From: an uncultured Eubacteriales bacterium
GTDB lineage: Bacteria > Bacillota > Clostridia > Peptostreptococcales > Anaerovoracaceae
Assembly (NCBI GenBank): GCA_902786815.1
Contig: CADADV010000002.1
Coordinates: 100,252-164,251 of the forward strand
Direction of reading: 5' to 3'
DNA: 64,000 nucleotides
Shown one piece after another: positions 41,931-50,548 of this stretch. Made by a program: the position numbers and the translations under genes. Below the pieces are notes generated by a model. It ran no database searches, had not been told where the DNA came from, and saw nothing but the letters and a program-made list of their open reading frames with translations. The number at the start of each line of letters is the position of its first letter. Positions within the stretch are counted from its first letter, which is position 1.

Positions 41931-43202
41931 TCACACTTGCCAGCTCTTCAGGTACGCTTCCTGCTCGGGCGTCAGCTGATCGATCTCGATGCCCCAGGCG
42001 GCCAGGCGCCGGCGGGCGATGATGTCATCGATCTCGGCAGAGACGTCGATGACTTTGGCCGGGCGGCCGGACGCCGGTGCAAGCTCATCGCGGTGCTCGA
42101 GAATATACAGGGCGCTCATGGTCTGCACGGCGAAGCTCAGATCCATGACTTCTGCCGGATGTCCGTTTCCTGCCGCAATGTTGGCGAGCTTGCCCTCGCC
42201 GATGACGTTGACCATCTTCCCATTCGGCAGTGTATAACCCGTGATGTTTTCCCGCGTCTCGCGCTTGCCGGTCGCCGCCTCCTCCAGGCCGGCCATGTCG
42301 ATCTCCACATTGAAGTGTCCGGCGTTGGCCAGGATCGCGCGGTCTTTCATGGTCATCATATGTTCGACGGTGATGGTGTGCTTGCATCCGGTGGCGGTGA
42401 CGAAGATGTCGCCCAGCGGCGCGGCTTTTGCCATCGGCATGACGTCGTAGCCGTCCATCTTGGCTTCCATGGCTTTGATCGGATCGATCTCGGTCACGAT
42501 GACGCGACCGCCGAGGGCCGCTGCTCGCATCGCGATGCCGCGGCTGCACCATCCATATCCGACGACGACCACGCACTTGCCGGCAACGATCAGATTGGTG
42601 TTGTGCATGATGCTGTCCCACACGCTCTGTCCTGTGCCGTACCGGTTGTCGAAGAGGTGCTTGCAGTCGGCGTCGTTGACGGCCAGCATCGGGAACTTAA
42701 GCACGCCGTCACGCTCCATGGCGCGCAGGCGTATAATCCCTGTGGTGGTCTCCTCGCAGCCGCCCCAGACTTCTTCTGCCAGATCAGGGCGCGCGCCGTG
42801 GACCAGTCCAACCAGGTCTCCCCCGTCGTCGATGATGATGTTCGGCTTTTGCTCAAGGCACATCTCGATGTGCCGGTTATATTCTTCTTCTGTCGCTCCG
42901 TGGTAGGCGTACACACTGATGCCGTCTTCCACCAGGGCTGCACAGATATCATCCTGTGTGCTCAGGTTGTTGCTGCCTGTGGCCGCCATCTGCGCGCCGC
43001 CCGCCGCCAGGACTTTGCAGAGGTAAGCTGTCTTTGCTTCCAGGTGGATGGACAGGCTGATCTTCACGCCTTCGAAGGGCTTCGTCCTAAGGAACTCTTC
43101 CTCAAAGGCCCTCAGCAAAGGCATATTGTTCCTGACCCATTCGATTTTGGTGTGGCCATAAGGGGCCAGGTTGATGTCTCGGATGTCGTATTTTACAGTC
43201 AT
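41931..43202 (-). CDS. ahcY: S-adenosyl-L-homocysteine hydrolase (AdoHcyase)
   Basis: Splits S-adenosylhomocysteine to adenosine and homocysteine in the methyl cycle. The 423-residue protein has ATGSNNLSTQDDICAAL, the catalytic NRYGTGQSVWD motif, and NAD binding by VVVVGYGWCSRGIAMRAAALG. It ends at LKSWQV, without the Lys/Tyr tail and without the 40-residue insertion of the eukaryotic/proteobacterial type, so it is the short Thermotoga/archaeal-like form. The start is 43202 (MTVKYDI); an ATG 54 bp upstream lacks a ribosome binding site and family similarity. AHC hydrolase is less common in Clostridia than the Pfs/LuxS route. Confidence 0.94.
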   Translation of the reverse strand: MTVKYDIRDINLAPYGHTKIEWVRNNMPLLRAFEEEFLRTKPFEGVKISLSIHLEAKTAYLCKVLAAGGAQMAATGSNNLSTQDDICAALVEDGISVYAYHGATEEEYNRHIEMCLEQKPNIIIDDGGDLVGLVHGARPDLAEEVWGGCEETTTGIIRLRAMERDGVLKFPMLAVNDADCKHLFDNRYGTGQSVWDSIMHNTNLIVAGKCVVVVGYGWCSRGIAMRAAALGGRVIVTEIDPIKAMEAKMDGYDVMPMAKAAPLGDIFVTATGCKHTITVEHMMTMKDRAILANAGHFNVEIDMAGLEEAATGKRETRENITGYTLPNGKMVNVIGEGKLANIAAGNGHPAEVMDLSFAVQTMSALYILEHRDELAPASGRPAKVIDVSAEIDDIIARRRLAAWGIEIDQLTPEQEAYLKSWQV

Positions 43203-43250
43203 TGTGTTTTTCTCCTTGTTATTCCTTATCGCAGATCCAAAGCCAAAATG

Positions 43251-43443
43251 TATCACGATTTCAGGCAGAAACGGCCAAATAGTGTTAGTTTCGCATCAAT
43301 ATCCCTCTTCAGAGGCGGTCCTGTTTAGAAAACTATCACGATTCAATCACTGAGAGGCTGAATCGTGATACTCATTTTTCTAAAAGACTGATTTCCGAGG
43401 AAAACTATCACGATTCACCACAATAACAGGCAAATGGTGATAG
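43251..43443. repeat. TATCACGATTCA repeat cluster in the ahcY-nagA spacer
   Basis: The 17-mer AAAACTATCACGATTCA is present at 43329-43345 and 43401-43417. An inverted copy TGAATCGTGATA at 43359-43370 makes a 12-bp hairpin with the first. A further TATCACGATT is at 43251, and GTGATAG at 43437-43443 can pair with the last CTATCAC. The element lies upstream of ahcY and downstream of nagA. Confidence 0.7.
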
Positions 43444-43460
43444 GTTTTGGCTTTTGACAA

Positions 43461-44621
43461 TCACTTCCCTCCAAGGAAAATCTTCTCTGGTTTCAATTCT
43501 TTGTCGCAGATGATAAAGTCTGCGTACTTGCCTACGGCGATGGAGCCAATCAGATCATCGGCGCCGATTTCGCGGGCCGGCGTGATGGTCGCTGCCGCAA
43601 CGGCTGTCTCAACAGGAATGCCGTACTCGATGGCGTTCAGCATGCACTGGTAGACATTGGTCGCGGACCCTGCGATGGTGCCGTCCTCCAGGCGGGCAAC
43701 GCCGCCTTCCAGAAATACGTCCTGTCCGCCCAGCTCATACTTCCCGTCCGGCATGCCGCAGCAGCGGAGGGAATCGCTGATCAGGCAGATGCGCCCCGGG
43801 AACAGCTTGAAGGCCATACGCACCGAACTCGGATGAACATGGTAGCCATCGCAGATCAGCTCCGCGATAACGCCGCGGCCTTCTGCAGCATCGTCTCGGC
43901 CAGCTGCCCCGCCGTCCCGCTCTGATCCTGCGCCGATGACACCGGGCTTTCTGTGGTGGATCGGCGGCATGGCGTTGTACAAGTGCGTCAGGTGAGAAGC
44001 TCCCGCATCGAGCACCGCACAGGCCTCTTCATAGGTCGCGTCGGTATGCGCGATGGAGACCGTCGTGATTTCGGATGCCTTTGCTGCAAAATCCACCGCG
44101 CCGGGCAGTTCCGGTGCGACGTCAACGATCCTTACAAGACCCCCACAGCCGTCATAGAGCTCCTTGAACGCGTCGAAGTCAGGATCCCTGAGGTACGCGC
44201 CGTTCTGTGCGCCTTTTTTCTTCTCAGAGAAGAATGGGCCCTCCATGTGGATGCCCATGAGCCGCGCGCAGCCGGCAGGCGCCTCGTCGTGCAGGCGTTT
44301 GCCTGTTGCAAAAGCAGCCGCCAGGGTTTCATAAGGCAGTGTCATGCCAGCCGGGGCGAACGATGTCACGCCGCAACCAGCCAGGTAAGCTGCCATGGAC
44401 TTCAGCCCTTCGTAGTCCCCGTCGGAAAAGTCCGCGTTCATGCTGCCGTGGGTGTGTACGTCCACGAGCCCGGGGATCACGCAGTGTCCGTCCAGGTCGA
44501 CTTCATCTTCATGGGACGGCAGATAGGGATTGCCGAGCGCTGCGAACTTACCGTCGAGCACTTCGAAATCACAGACCCTAAAGTGTCCGTCTATAAAAAC
44601 CAATGCATTTCTGTAAATCAT
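43461..44621 (-). CDS. nagA: N-acetylglucosamine-6-phosphate deacetylase
   Basis: Removes acetate from GlcNAc-6-P, leading toward glucosamine-6-P. The 386-residue amidohydrolase has H56/H58 (VDVHTHGSMNADF), the metal-binding E127 (GIHMEGPFFS), H192 (SIAHTDATYEE), H210/H213 (SHLTHLYNAMPP) and the catalytic Asp in CLISDSLRCCG. An insertion at 231-249 (Gly/Ala/Asp/Arg-rich) splits the usual GVIGA-to-AELICDGYHVHP stretch. Last gene of a three-gene amino-sugar operon with the ROK protein and the NahK-like kinase. The product can meet GlmS/GlmM, encoded next door. Confidence 0.93.
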   Translation of the reverse strand: MIYRNALVFIDGHFRVCDFEVLDGKFAALGNPYLPSHEDEVDLDGHCVIPGLVDVHTHGSMNADFSDGDYEGLKSMAAYLAGCGVTSFAPAGMTLPYETLAAAFATGKRLHDEAPAGCARLMGIHMEGPFFSEKKKGAQNGAYLRDPDFDAFKELYDGCGGLVRIVDVAPELPGAVDFAAKASEITTVSIAHTDATYEEACAVLDAGASHLTHLYNAMPPIHHRKPGVIGAGSERDGGAAGRDDAAEGRGVIAELICDGYHVHPSSVRMAFKLFPGRICLISDSLRCCGMPDGKYELGGQDVFLEGGVARLEDGTIAGSATNVYQCMLNAIEYGIPVETAVAAATITPAREIGADDLIGSIAVGKYADFIICDKELKPEKIFLGGK

Positions 44622-44639
44622 GTTATTTCACCTCCGCCG

Positions 44640-46079
44640 TTACAGCGTAACCTCCGGAAGGCTGGCGGCAGCCACTGACTGTCCCACCCTTCTCATCTTT
44701 TCATCCGGCAGCATGACTGTGATCTTGTCGTACAGCTCCGGATATTCTTCGGCCAGCACGCGGTTGCACTCCCCTACCAGGATCTCGCCGCCCGTGCCGG
44801 ATGCGACACGTCCCAGGATCAGGACGTACTTCAGATCATAGAACAGTCCGTAGAGCACCAGAGTGTGCGCCAGATAGCAGCCGATCGACTTGAAGATATC
44901 GACCGCGCCTTTGAGCTGCGGATTGCTTCCTGCGTCCGCCGCAGCACCGGCATCAGCACTGGCGTCCGCCGCGCCGGCGCCCTCCAGAATGTTCTGGACG
45001 ACTTTGAGTTTCTCGGCCGGTGCAAGCGACTCATCCAGCGGGATCCCCGCAGCCGGTGCAAGCTTGATGACCGAATCCTGCGAGAAGTAGGTGGCGCCGA
45101 CGCCTGTATCGCCGGACCACGGATCAGCCATGGATTCCTGGTTCAGATCCACCGGCGCGAAGGCCAGTTCGTTGAACCATCCGAGGACGTTCCGGTCCGC
45201 GTTGACGTAGCCACCTGCTTCGCTCGTTCCCATAGCGATGCCCATGACCGGCGCCACATCCATACTCATGGCGCCCGCGAGGGCTGTGACATCGCCGTCA
45301 TTGGCGACGACGATCGGCACATCGCCAATCTCAAGGGCCGCTCTGTCGTAGACGGTTTTGACCTCGTCCCAGTTGTCCCGGGAGATCTTCAAAAAGATGC
45401 TGGACACCATCGGGGCGTTGCCGATCAGCACGCCCGCCGTCGACACGCCGATGCCGTCGACCCTGGGCATCTTAGACGCCGCTGTCTTGAAGGAATCAAC
45501 GATACCGTCGTACTGATAGGAAATGTCTTCCGAAAGTTTCGGATGCCATACGACCTCTTCGGAGTAAACCGTTTCGCCATCAATGACAGCAGAGACTTTG
45601 CGGTCCGAGCCGCCCGCGTCGAAGCCGATCCTGCAGCCTTCCAGATGTCCGCCGACGGATTTGTCCGTATCGTTTGCGGCCGGCAGTTCGTCCGGCGCGC
45701 AGATCTCAAACTCGAAAGGACGCTCGTACGTATTCATCATAAAGTTCACGTCGAAGTCGCGCGGTCCGCCGAGCACGTACTCTTCGCGCACGCGGGCCGC
45801 CTCTTCATCGCAGCCGCATACAGTCACCTTCCAGCCGCCCACGCTCCAGAGGCAGAACTTGATGTACCGCTCCAGATAGCGCAGGTTAGCTTCCTCAAAT
45901 GAAGTGTCCCGCAGCTTCGTTTCAAAGACCGTGACCTTGCCTTCTTCCCGCTCGATGGCAATGCCGACCGGACGAGTAGCTTCCTTCTCATACTCGATCA
46001 TCCACGGCCCCATCGGGATGAAATCCTGATCGAGGACCGGCAGGTTTCGGATGCTTAAATCAATTCCCAGATAATTCAT
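44640..46079 (-). CDS. ROK-family protein, probable amino-sugar kinase
   Basis: A 479-residue protein whose central part is a ROK/actin-fold sugar kinase. The first phosphate loop is CRIGFDAGGSDRKVSAVIDG (about 149-168). The ROK Asp-containing segment is IVVANDGDVTALAGAM, and the second nucleotide motif is VMGIAMGTSEAGGYV. The first about 145 residues are an unusual extra domain, and a low-complexity Ala/Asp/Gly insertion occupies 367-386. No zinc-binding CxCGxxGC motif is visible, which is atypical for ROK glucokinases. Its start overlaps the NahK-like gene by 20 bp and nagA follows after 18 bp, so an amino-hexose substrate is likely. Confidence 0.75.
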   Translation of the reverse strand: MNYLGIDLSIRNLPVLDQDFIPMGPWMIEYEKEATRPVGIAIEREEGKVTVFETKLRDTSFEEANLRYLERYIKFCLWSVGGWKVTVCGCDEEAARVREEYVLGGPRDFDVNFMMNTYERPFEFEICAPDELPAANDTDKSVGGHLEGCRIGFDAGGSDRKVSAVIDGETVYSEEVVWHPKLSEDISYQYDGIVDSFKTAASKMPRVDGIGVSTAGVLIGNAPMVSSIFLKISRDNWDEVKTVYDRAALEIGDVPIVVANDGDVTALAGAMSMDVAPVMGIAMGTSEAGGYVNADRNVLGWFNELAFAPVDLNQESMADPWSGDTGVGATYFSQDSVIKLAPAAGIPLDESLAPAEKLKVVQNILEGAGAADASADAGAAADAGSNPQLKGAVDIFKSIGCYLAHTLVLYGLFYDLKYVLILGRVASGTGGEILVGECNRVLAEEYPELYDKITVMLPDEKMRRVGQSVAAASLPEVTL

Positions 46080-47250
46080 TTACGATCTCCTTCATCTTTT
46101 CCATATTAGCTTCCATATCCGCGGCGAGGGCGAACTGCGCCCGGCATCTGTCCAGATTGTGCCCCGGATACTTCGTCGCGAAATATTTATCTCCATCCAG
46201 CCAGTCGGTCAGGAATCTGACGCCCAGCTCCAGTGTGATCGTGCGTGCGCCCTCAGGCAAAAGTTCGATTTCCAGGTCCGTGAGGCCTTTGCAGCTCTCC
46301 AGGAACCCGCGCGTGAAGACTTCGAAGAGATGCAGGTCGCAGTGGATCTTGGTAAGGTCCTGCTCGTCCTCTGCCGCTGTGGCCGCGCCGAAGCGGATGC
46401 AGTCGCCGTAGTCGTAGAGGGACAGGCCCGGCATAACGGTGTCCAGGTCGATCACGTACAGCAGCGACCGGCTGTCTTCATCGAGAAGCACGTTGTTCAG
46501 TTTCGTGTCGTTGTGGGTGACCCGCGTCGGCAGCTCGCCTGCGTCTCTGAGCTGCTGCAGCTTCCCTGCGCTTGCTTCGCGCTCCATTGCAAAAGCAATC
46601 TCTCCGGCTGCGTCCAGCACTCTGTGCGTCAGCGCCGGATCCTTCCTCGCCCGGTCCAGTGTCTCGTGAAGGATCCTGTACCGGTCCGGCGTGTTGTGGA
46701 AGTTAGGGATCGTCTCGTGGAGCGTCTCCGCGGGATAGTCCGCCAGCTCGGAGATGAATGTTCCAAAAGCAACCGCGCACCGGTAGAAGTCCTCGTCGGA
46801 CTCAGGCTTTTCGAGGCAGATGGAATGCTCCGCGAAAGGCGTCACCCGGTAGTAGCCGGGAGCAGCGTCCGCACCGGCGGCCGCATCTCCGGGAGCATCC
46901 GCATCTCCGGGAGCACCTTCACCGGCAGCCGCAGCCGTGTCGCACGCGTCTGCACTGTCCGTCACGTGCACGTACGTCAGCCCATCCTTCGTCTGCACCG
47001 GCGGGAGCACGTGGCAGGCTCCGCCTGATGCTTTTGCTTTTGCTTCGAGGAACTGCGCTATGCCGGAAATGTTCTCCATCAGTGCGGGGACGTCTTTGAA
47101 GGCTTCTTCGTTCAGCCTCTGGAGAATGTAGCGTGTGCCCTTTTCGGTCGTGACCAGGAACGTGTCGTTGATGTGCCCGTTCCCATAAGGCTCACAGCTG
47201 ACGGGCTTGCTGTCCAATAAGAAACAGCTGAGTATTTCAGTTGTGTTCAT
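46060..47250 (-). CDS. N-acetylhexosamine 1-kinase-like phosphotransferase
   Basis: A kinase of the aminoglycoside-phosphotransferase fold, closest to NahK (LnpB), which phosphorylates GlcNAc/GalNAc at C1. It shows the YGNGHINDTFLV N-lobe loop, RYILQRLNEEAF, the catalytic loop THNDTKLNNVLLDE and the metal Asp in VIDLDTVMPGLSLYDYGDCIRFG. The last is nearly diagnostic for NahK-type proteins. At 396 residues it is about 35 longer than Bifidobacterium NahK because of an Ala/Gly/Asp/Pro insertion at 98-131 (18-bp repeats in the DNA). First gene of the operon with ROK and nagA. It suggests use of mucin-, host-glycan- or wall-derived HexNAc. Confidence 0.82.
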   Translation of the reverse strand: MNTTEILSCFLLDSKPVSCEPYGNGHINDTFLVTTEKGTRYILQRLNEEAFKDVPALMENISGIAQFLEAKAKASGGACHVLPPVQTKDGLTYVHVTDSADACDTAAAAGEGAPGDADAPGDAAAGADAAPGYYRVTPFAEHSICLEKPESDEDFYRCAVAFGTFISELADYPAETLHETIPNFHNTPDRYRILHETLDRARKDPALTHRVLDAAGEIAFAMEREASAGKLQQLRDAGELPTRVTHNDTKLNNVLLDEDSRSLLYVIDLDTVMPGLSLYDYGDCIRFGAATAAEDEQDLTKIHCDLHLFEVFTRGFLESCKGLTDLEIELLPEGARTITLELGVRFLTDWLDGDKYFATKYPGHNLDRCRAQFALAADMEANMEKMKEIVNELSGN

Positions 47251-47303
47251 CCGGAATCCTCCTGTTGTTTCCTGCAGTCGAAATAATACTGCACTTATAA
47301 CAC

Positions 47304-47327
47304 GCGGCGGATACTGTGATCCGCCGC
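47304..47327 (-). terminator. hairpin terminator after glmS
   Basis: GCGGCGGAT/ATCCGCCGC stem with a 6-nt loop, between glmS and the NahK-like gene. Only a weak T-rich tail (GTGTTAT) follows on the minus strand. Confidence 0.55.
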
Positions 47328-47347
47328 ACTCCTGCGTTCATATTATA

Positions 47348-49177
47348 TTATTCTACCGTAACGGACTTGGCCAGGTTCTTCGGCTTGTCAATATTGCAGC
47401 CCTTTTCGAGCGCCACATAGTAAGCGAAGATCTGCAGCGGAACGACCGCGAGGACCGGCGCCACTTCATCCGCGCACTGCGGAATGTAGATGACCTCGTC
47501 GCTGGTCTTTTCGATCTCAGTCTTGCCCTCCTTGGCAAGGCCGATGATGCGCGCTCCGCGGGCCTGCACTTCGACGATGTTCGAAACCATCTTCTCGTAC
47601 AGCTTATCCTGCGTCGCCAGGGCAACAACGAGCGTATCCGAATCCATCAGGGCGATGGTTCCGTGTTTCAGTTCGCCGGCCGCAATAGCGAATGAATGGA
47701 TGTAGGAGATTTCCTTGAGCTTCAGGGAGCCCTCATAGGAAACGCCGCTGTCCAGTCCGCGTCCGATGAAGAAGACGTTGTCTCTGTAGTGGTATCTCTC
47801 AGCCAGCTCTTTGATGACCGGCTCGCTTTCGATGACCTTGTTCACCTTCGCCGGAAGAGCTTTGAGCTCGCCCAGCATGTAGTTGTAGTACTCCTTGTCG
47901 ATGGTGCCTTTGGTGCTTCCCATATACAGGCCGATCAGATACATGCAGATCAGCTGGGTCGTGTATGCTTTTGTAGAAGCGACCGCCACTTCCGGACCGG
48001 CAAGAGTGTAGAACACATCATGGGACTCTCTGGCGATGGAGCTTCCTACGGCGTTGACCACGCTGAGGATCCGCGCGCCTCTGTCCTTGGCGTCGCGCAG
48101 CGCTGCCAGGGTGTCGAGGGTCTCACCTGACTGTGAGATCGCAATGAACAATGTCTTGTCGTCGATAAATGTGTCTCTGTATCTGAACTCAGAAGCCACA
48201 TCGATCTCCACCGGAATGTGGGCCATCTTTTCGATGACCATCTTGCCGACGAGACCGGCGTGGTAAGCCGTTCCGCAGGCCACGATGTAGATCTTGTTGA
48301 TGTTGTCGATGTCTTCCTTGGTCAGGCTGATGTCGTCCAGCCGGATGGAATCGTCCGGGTTGAGTCTGCTCATGAGCGTCTCGCTGATGACCGCCGGCTG
48401 CTCGTGGATCTCCTTGAGCATGTAGTGGTCATAGTCAGCCTTATCAGCGGCGTCGGCTTTCCAGTTGACGACGTAAACTTCTCTGTCGACCTTGTTGCCG
48501 TTTTCGTCGTAGATGACGATCTCGTCCTTTGTCAGGACGACGGTCTCGTTGTTCTCGATGAGATAAACATCGCGGACATACTTGAGGACCGCCGGGATGT
48601 CGGAAGCGATGAAGTTGAACCCGTCACCGATGCCCGCGATCAGCGGCGCGTCTTTTCTGACGGCTACGATCTTGTCCGGTTCGTCCGCCGCGATGGCTGC
48701 AACTGCATATGCGCCGCGCATCTCGGCTACCGCCTTGTTGACTGCGTCCAGCAGATCTCCGTTATAGAAGAGCCCGATCAGGTGGGCGATGACTTCAGAG
48801 TCCGTCTCCGATTTGAACTTGATACCGTACTCCGTTGCCAGCCACTCACGGATCTCCTGATAGTTCTCGATGATCCCGTTGTGGACGATGGCTACCGTCT
48901 CCTCTTCGTTCAGATGCGGATGGGCGTTGATCTCTGTCGGTTTGCCGTGGGTCGCCCAACGTGTGTGGCCGATTCCCACCGGCGCGTCGAAATCAGGGGA
49001 AGCGATCTTGGCTTCCAGGTTCTTGATCTCGCCGACTGCCTTCTGCACCTGTATTTTCCCATTGATCGGAAGGGCGATGCCTGCCGAGTCGTATCCTCTG
49101 TATTCCAGACGTTTCAGTCCGTCGATGATCTTTTCTTTGGCGTGGTCAGTGCCTACATATCCTACTATTCCGCACAT
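47348..49177 (-). CDS. glmS: glucosamine-fructose-6-phosphate aminotransferase (isomerising)
   Basis: Makes glucosamine-6-phosphate from fructose-6-P and glutamine for wall synthesis. The 609-residue protein starts at MCGIVGYVG, whose Cys2 is the glutaminase nucleophile. GHTRWATHGKPTEINAHPH and two SIS domains (SQSGETLDTLAAL, STKAYTTQLICMYL) follow. The C-terminus ends in KNLAKSVTVE as in the family. The ATG at 49177 is set by AAGGAGGG, and an upstream in-frame start at 49219 would lie inside glmM. Last gene of cdaA-cdaR-glmM-glmS, beginning 11 bp after glmM, which leaves no room for a glmS ribozyme. Confidence 0.96.
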   Translation of the reverse strand: MCGIVGYVGTDHAKEKIIDGLKRLEYRGYDSAGIALPINGKIQVQKAVGEIKNLEAKIASPDFDAPVGIGHTRWATHGKPTEINAHPHLNEEETVAIVHNGIIENYQEIREWLATEYGIKFKSETDSEVIAHLIGLFYNGDLLDAVNKAVAEMRGAYAVAAIAADEPDKIVAVRKDAPLIAGIGDGFNFIASDIPAVLKYVRDVYLIENNETVVLTKDEIVIYDENGNKVDREVYVVNWKADAADKADYDHYMLKEIHEQPAVISETLMSRLNPDDSIRLDDISLTKEDIDNINKIYIVACGTAYHAGLVGKMVIEKMAHIPVEIDVASEFRYRDTFIDDKTLFIAISQSGETLDTLAALRDAKDRGARILSVVNAVGSSIARESHDVFYTLAGPEVAVASTKAYTTQLICMYLIGLYMGSTKGTIDKEYYNYMLGELKALPAKVNKVIESEPVIKELAERYHYRDNVFFIGRGLDSGVSYEGSLKLKEISYIHSFAIAAGELKHGTIALMDSDTLVVALATQDKLYEKMVSNIVEVQARGARIIGLAKEGKTEIEKTSDEVIYIPQCADEVAPVLAVVPLQIFAYYVALEKGCNIDKPKNLAKSVTVE

Positions 49178-49187
49178 ACTACCCTCC

Positions 49188-50537
49188 TTAACTGAAACGC
49201 TTCGTAATGAGTCTGGCAAGTTTCTGGGCTTTTGCAGTAATATCTTCGATATCCTGTCCCTCGATCATGACCCGGACGAGCGGCTCCGTGCTGGACGGTC
49301 TGATCAGCACACGTCCTTCTTCGCCGAGCTCCTCGCAGATCTGATCGACCTCTGCATTGACCTCTTCGTCTCTGTCGTACTTGAACTTGTTCTCGATCCT
49401 GACGCGGGCGTTCTTGAGCACCTGCGGGTACAGCTCGATTTCTTCGCTGGCCTGGCTGGCCGTCTTGCCGGAGCTGATCATCGCCTGCAAAAGCTGCAGA
49501 CTGCTCAGGATCCCGTCGCCTGTGGTCGCATGGTTGAGGAAGATGATGTGTCCCGACTGCTCGCCGCCGAAGACTGCGCCGTCTTCCAGCATTTTGTCCA
49601 GGACATACCTGTCACCGACTTCCGTGATGCCGACTTCAAACCCTTCTTTCTTCATGAACTTATGGAATCCCACATTGCTCATCAGCGTCGAGATCACTTT
49701 GTTATCGGGAAGTTCGTCCCGCTCTTTCAGCATGTGGGCGCAAATGCACATGAGCTTGTCTCCGTCGATGATGTTTCCCTTCTCGTCGCAGGCGATCAAT
49801 CTGTCTGCATCTCCGTCATATGCAAAACCCATAAAGGCTCCGTTCTCCACGACTTGTTTCTGGATGAGTTCGGGATGGGTGCTGCCGCAGTGGGCGTTGA
49901 TGTTGAGTCCGTCCGGCTCGTTTCCGATCATGACAACGTCGGCACCCAGATCTGTGAACACCTTCTCCGCCACCTTGTAGGCGGAACCGTTGGCGCAGTC
50001 GACGACCAGCTTCAGGCCTTTGATGTCCGCGTCGATCGTGCCTTCCAGATACTTGGCGTATCTGTCTTCGGCTTCGTCATCCACTTCGAGGCACTTGCCG
50101 AGGCCCTCTCCCGAAACGTGGCTGTCCATATGTATATTGCGCAAAAGAATCGTTTCCACTTCGTCCTCGAAGGCGTCGTCCATCTTGAAGCCTTCGCTGT
50201 TGTAGAACTTGATCCCGTTGTATTCAAATGAATTGTGTGATGCCGAAACGATGACGCCTGCGTCTGCTCCGTATGCCTTGACCAGATACGCGATGGCGGG
50301 CGTCGGAAGCACGCCGACCTTGATGACATTGGCGCCCGTGGACATAAAGCCTGCGCTCAGTGCATCCTCCAGCATGTCGCCGGAAAGTCTCGTGTCCTTG
50401 CCGATGAGGAACACCGGCTTGTCTTTGGTTTTGCCGAGCACATATCCTGTCGCCTTCCCCAGCTTGAATGCCAGATCCGGTGTCAGCTCTGTGTTCGCGA
50501 TGCCTCTGACATCACCATTTCCGAATAAGCTTCCCAT
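49188..50537 (-). CDS. glmM: phosphoglucosamine mutase
   Basis: Interconverts glucosamine-6-P and glucosamine-1-P ahead of UDP-GlcNAc synthesis. The 449-residue alpha-D-phosphohexomutase has the phosphoserine loop GVIVSASHNSFEYNGIKFY (S100), the metal loop AYDGDADRLIACD, GEQSGHII for sugar recognition, and the C-terminal phosphate-binding RPSSTEPLVRVMIEG. The N-terminus reads GSLFGNGDVRGIAN, with Ser-Leu where family members usually have Arg-Tyr-Phe-Gly-Thr, a small deviation. Encoded between cdaR and glmS; CdaA and GlmM are known to interact in other Bacillota. Confidence 0.95.
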   Translation of the reverse strand: MGSLFGNGDVRGIANTELTPDLAFKLGKATGYVLGKTKDKPVFLIGKDTRLSGDMLEDALSAGFMSTGANVIKVGVLPTPAIAYLVKAYGADAGVIVSASHNSFEYNGIKFYNSEGFKMDDAFEDEVETILLRNIHMDSHVSGEGLGKCLEVDDEAEDRYAKYLEGTIDADIKGLKLVVDCANGSAYKVAEKVFTDLGADVVMIGNEPDGLNINAHCGSTHPELIQKQVVENGAFMGFAYDGDADRLIACDEKGNIIDGDKLMCICAHMLKERDELPDNKVISTLMSNVGFHKFMKKEGFEVGITEVGDRYVLDKMLEDGAVFGGEQSGHIIFLNHATTGDGILSSLQLLQAMISSGKTASQASEEIELYPQVLKNARVRIENKFKYDRDEEVNAEVDQICEELGEEGRVLIRPSSTEPLVRVMIEGQDIEDITAKAQKLARLITKRFS

Positions 50538-50548
50538 ACCTTTTCCTC

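Noticed and set aside
41778-43328. 516-codon plus-strand ORF
   Set aside because: Antisense shadow of ahcY in GC-rich DNA.
49178-49187. glmS ribozyme upstream of glmS
   Set aside because: Only 10 bp separate glmM and glmS, so a self-cleaving leader cannot fit.
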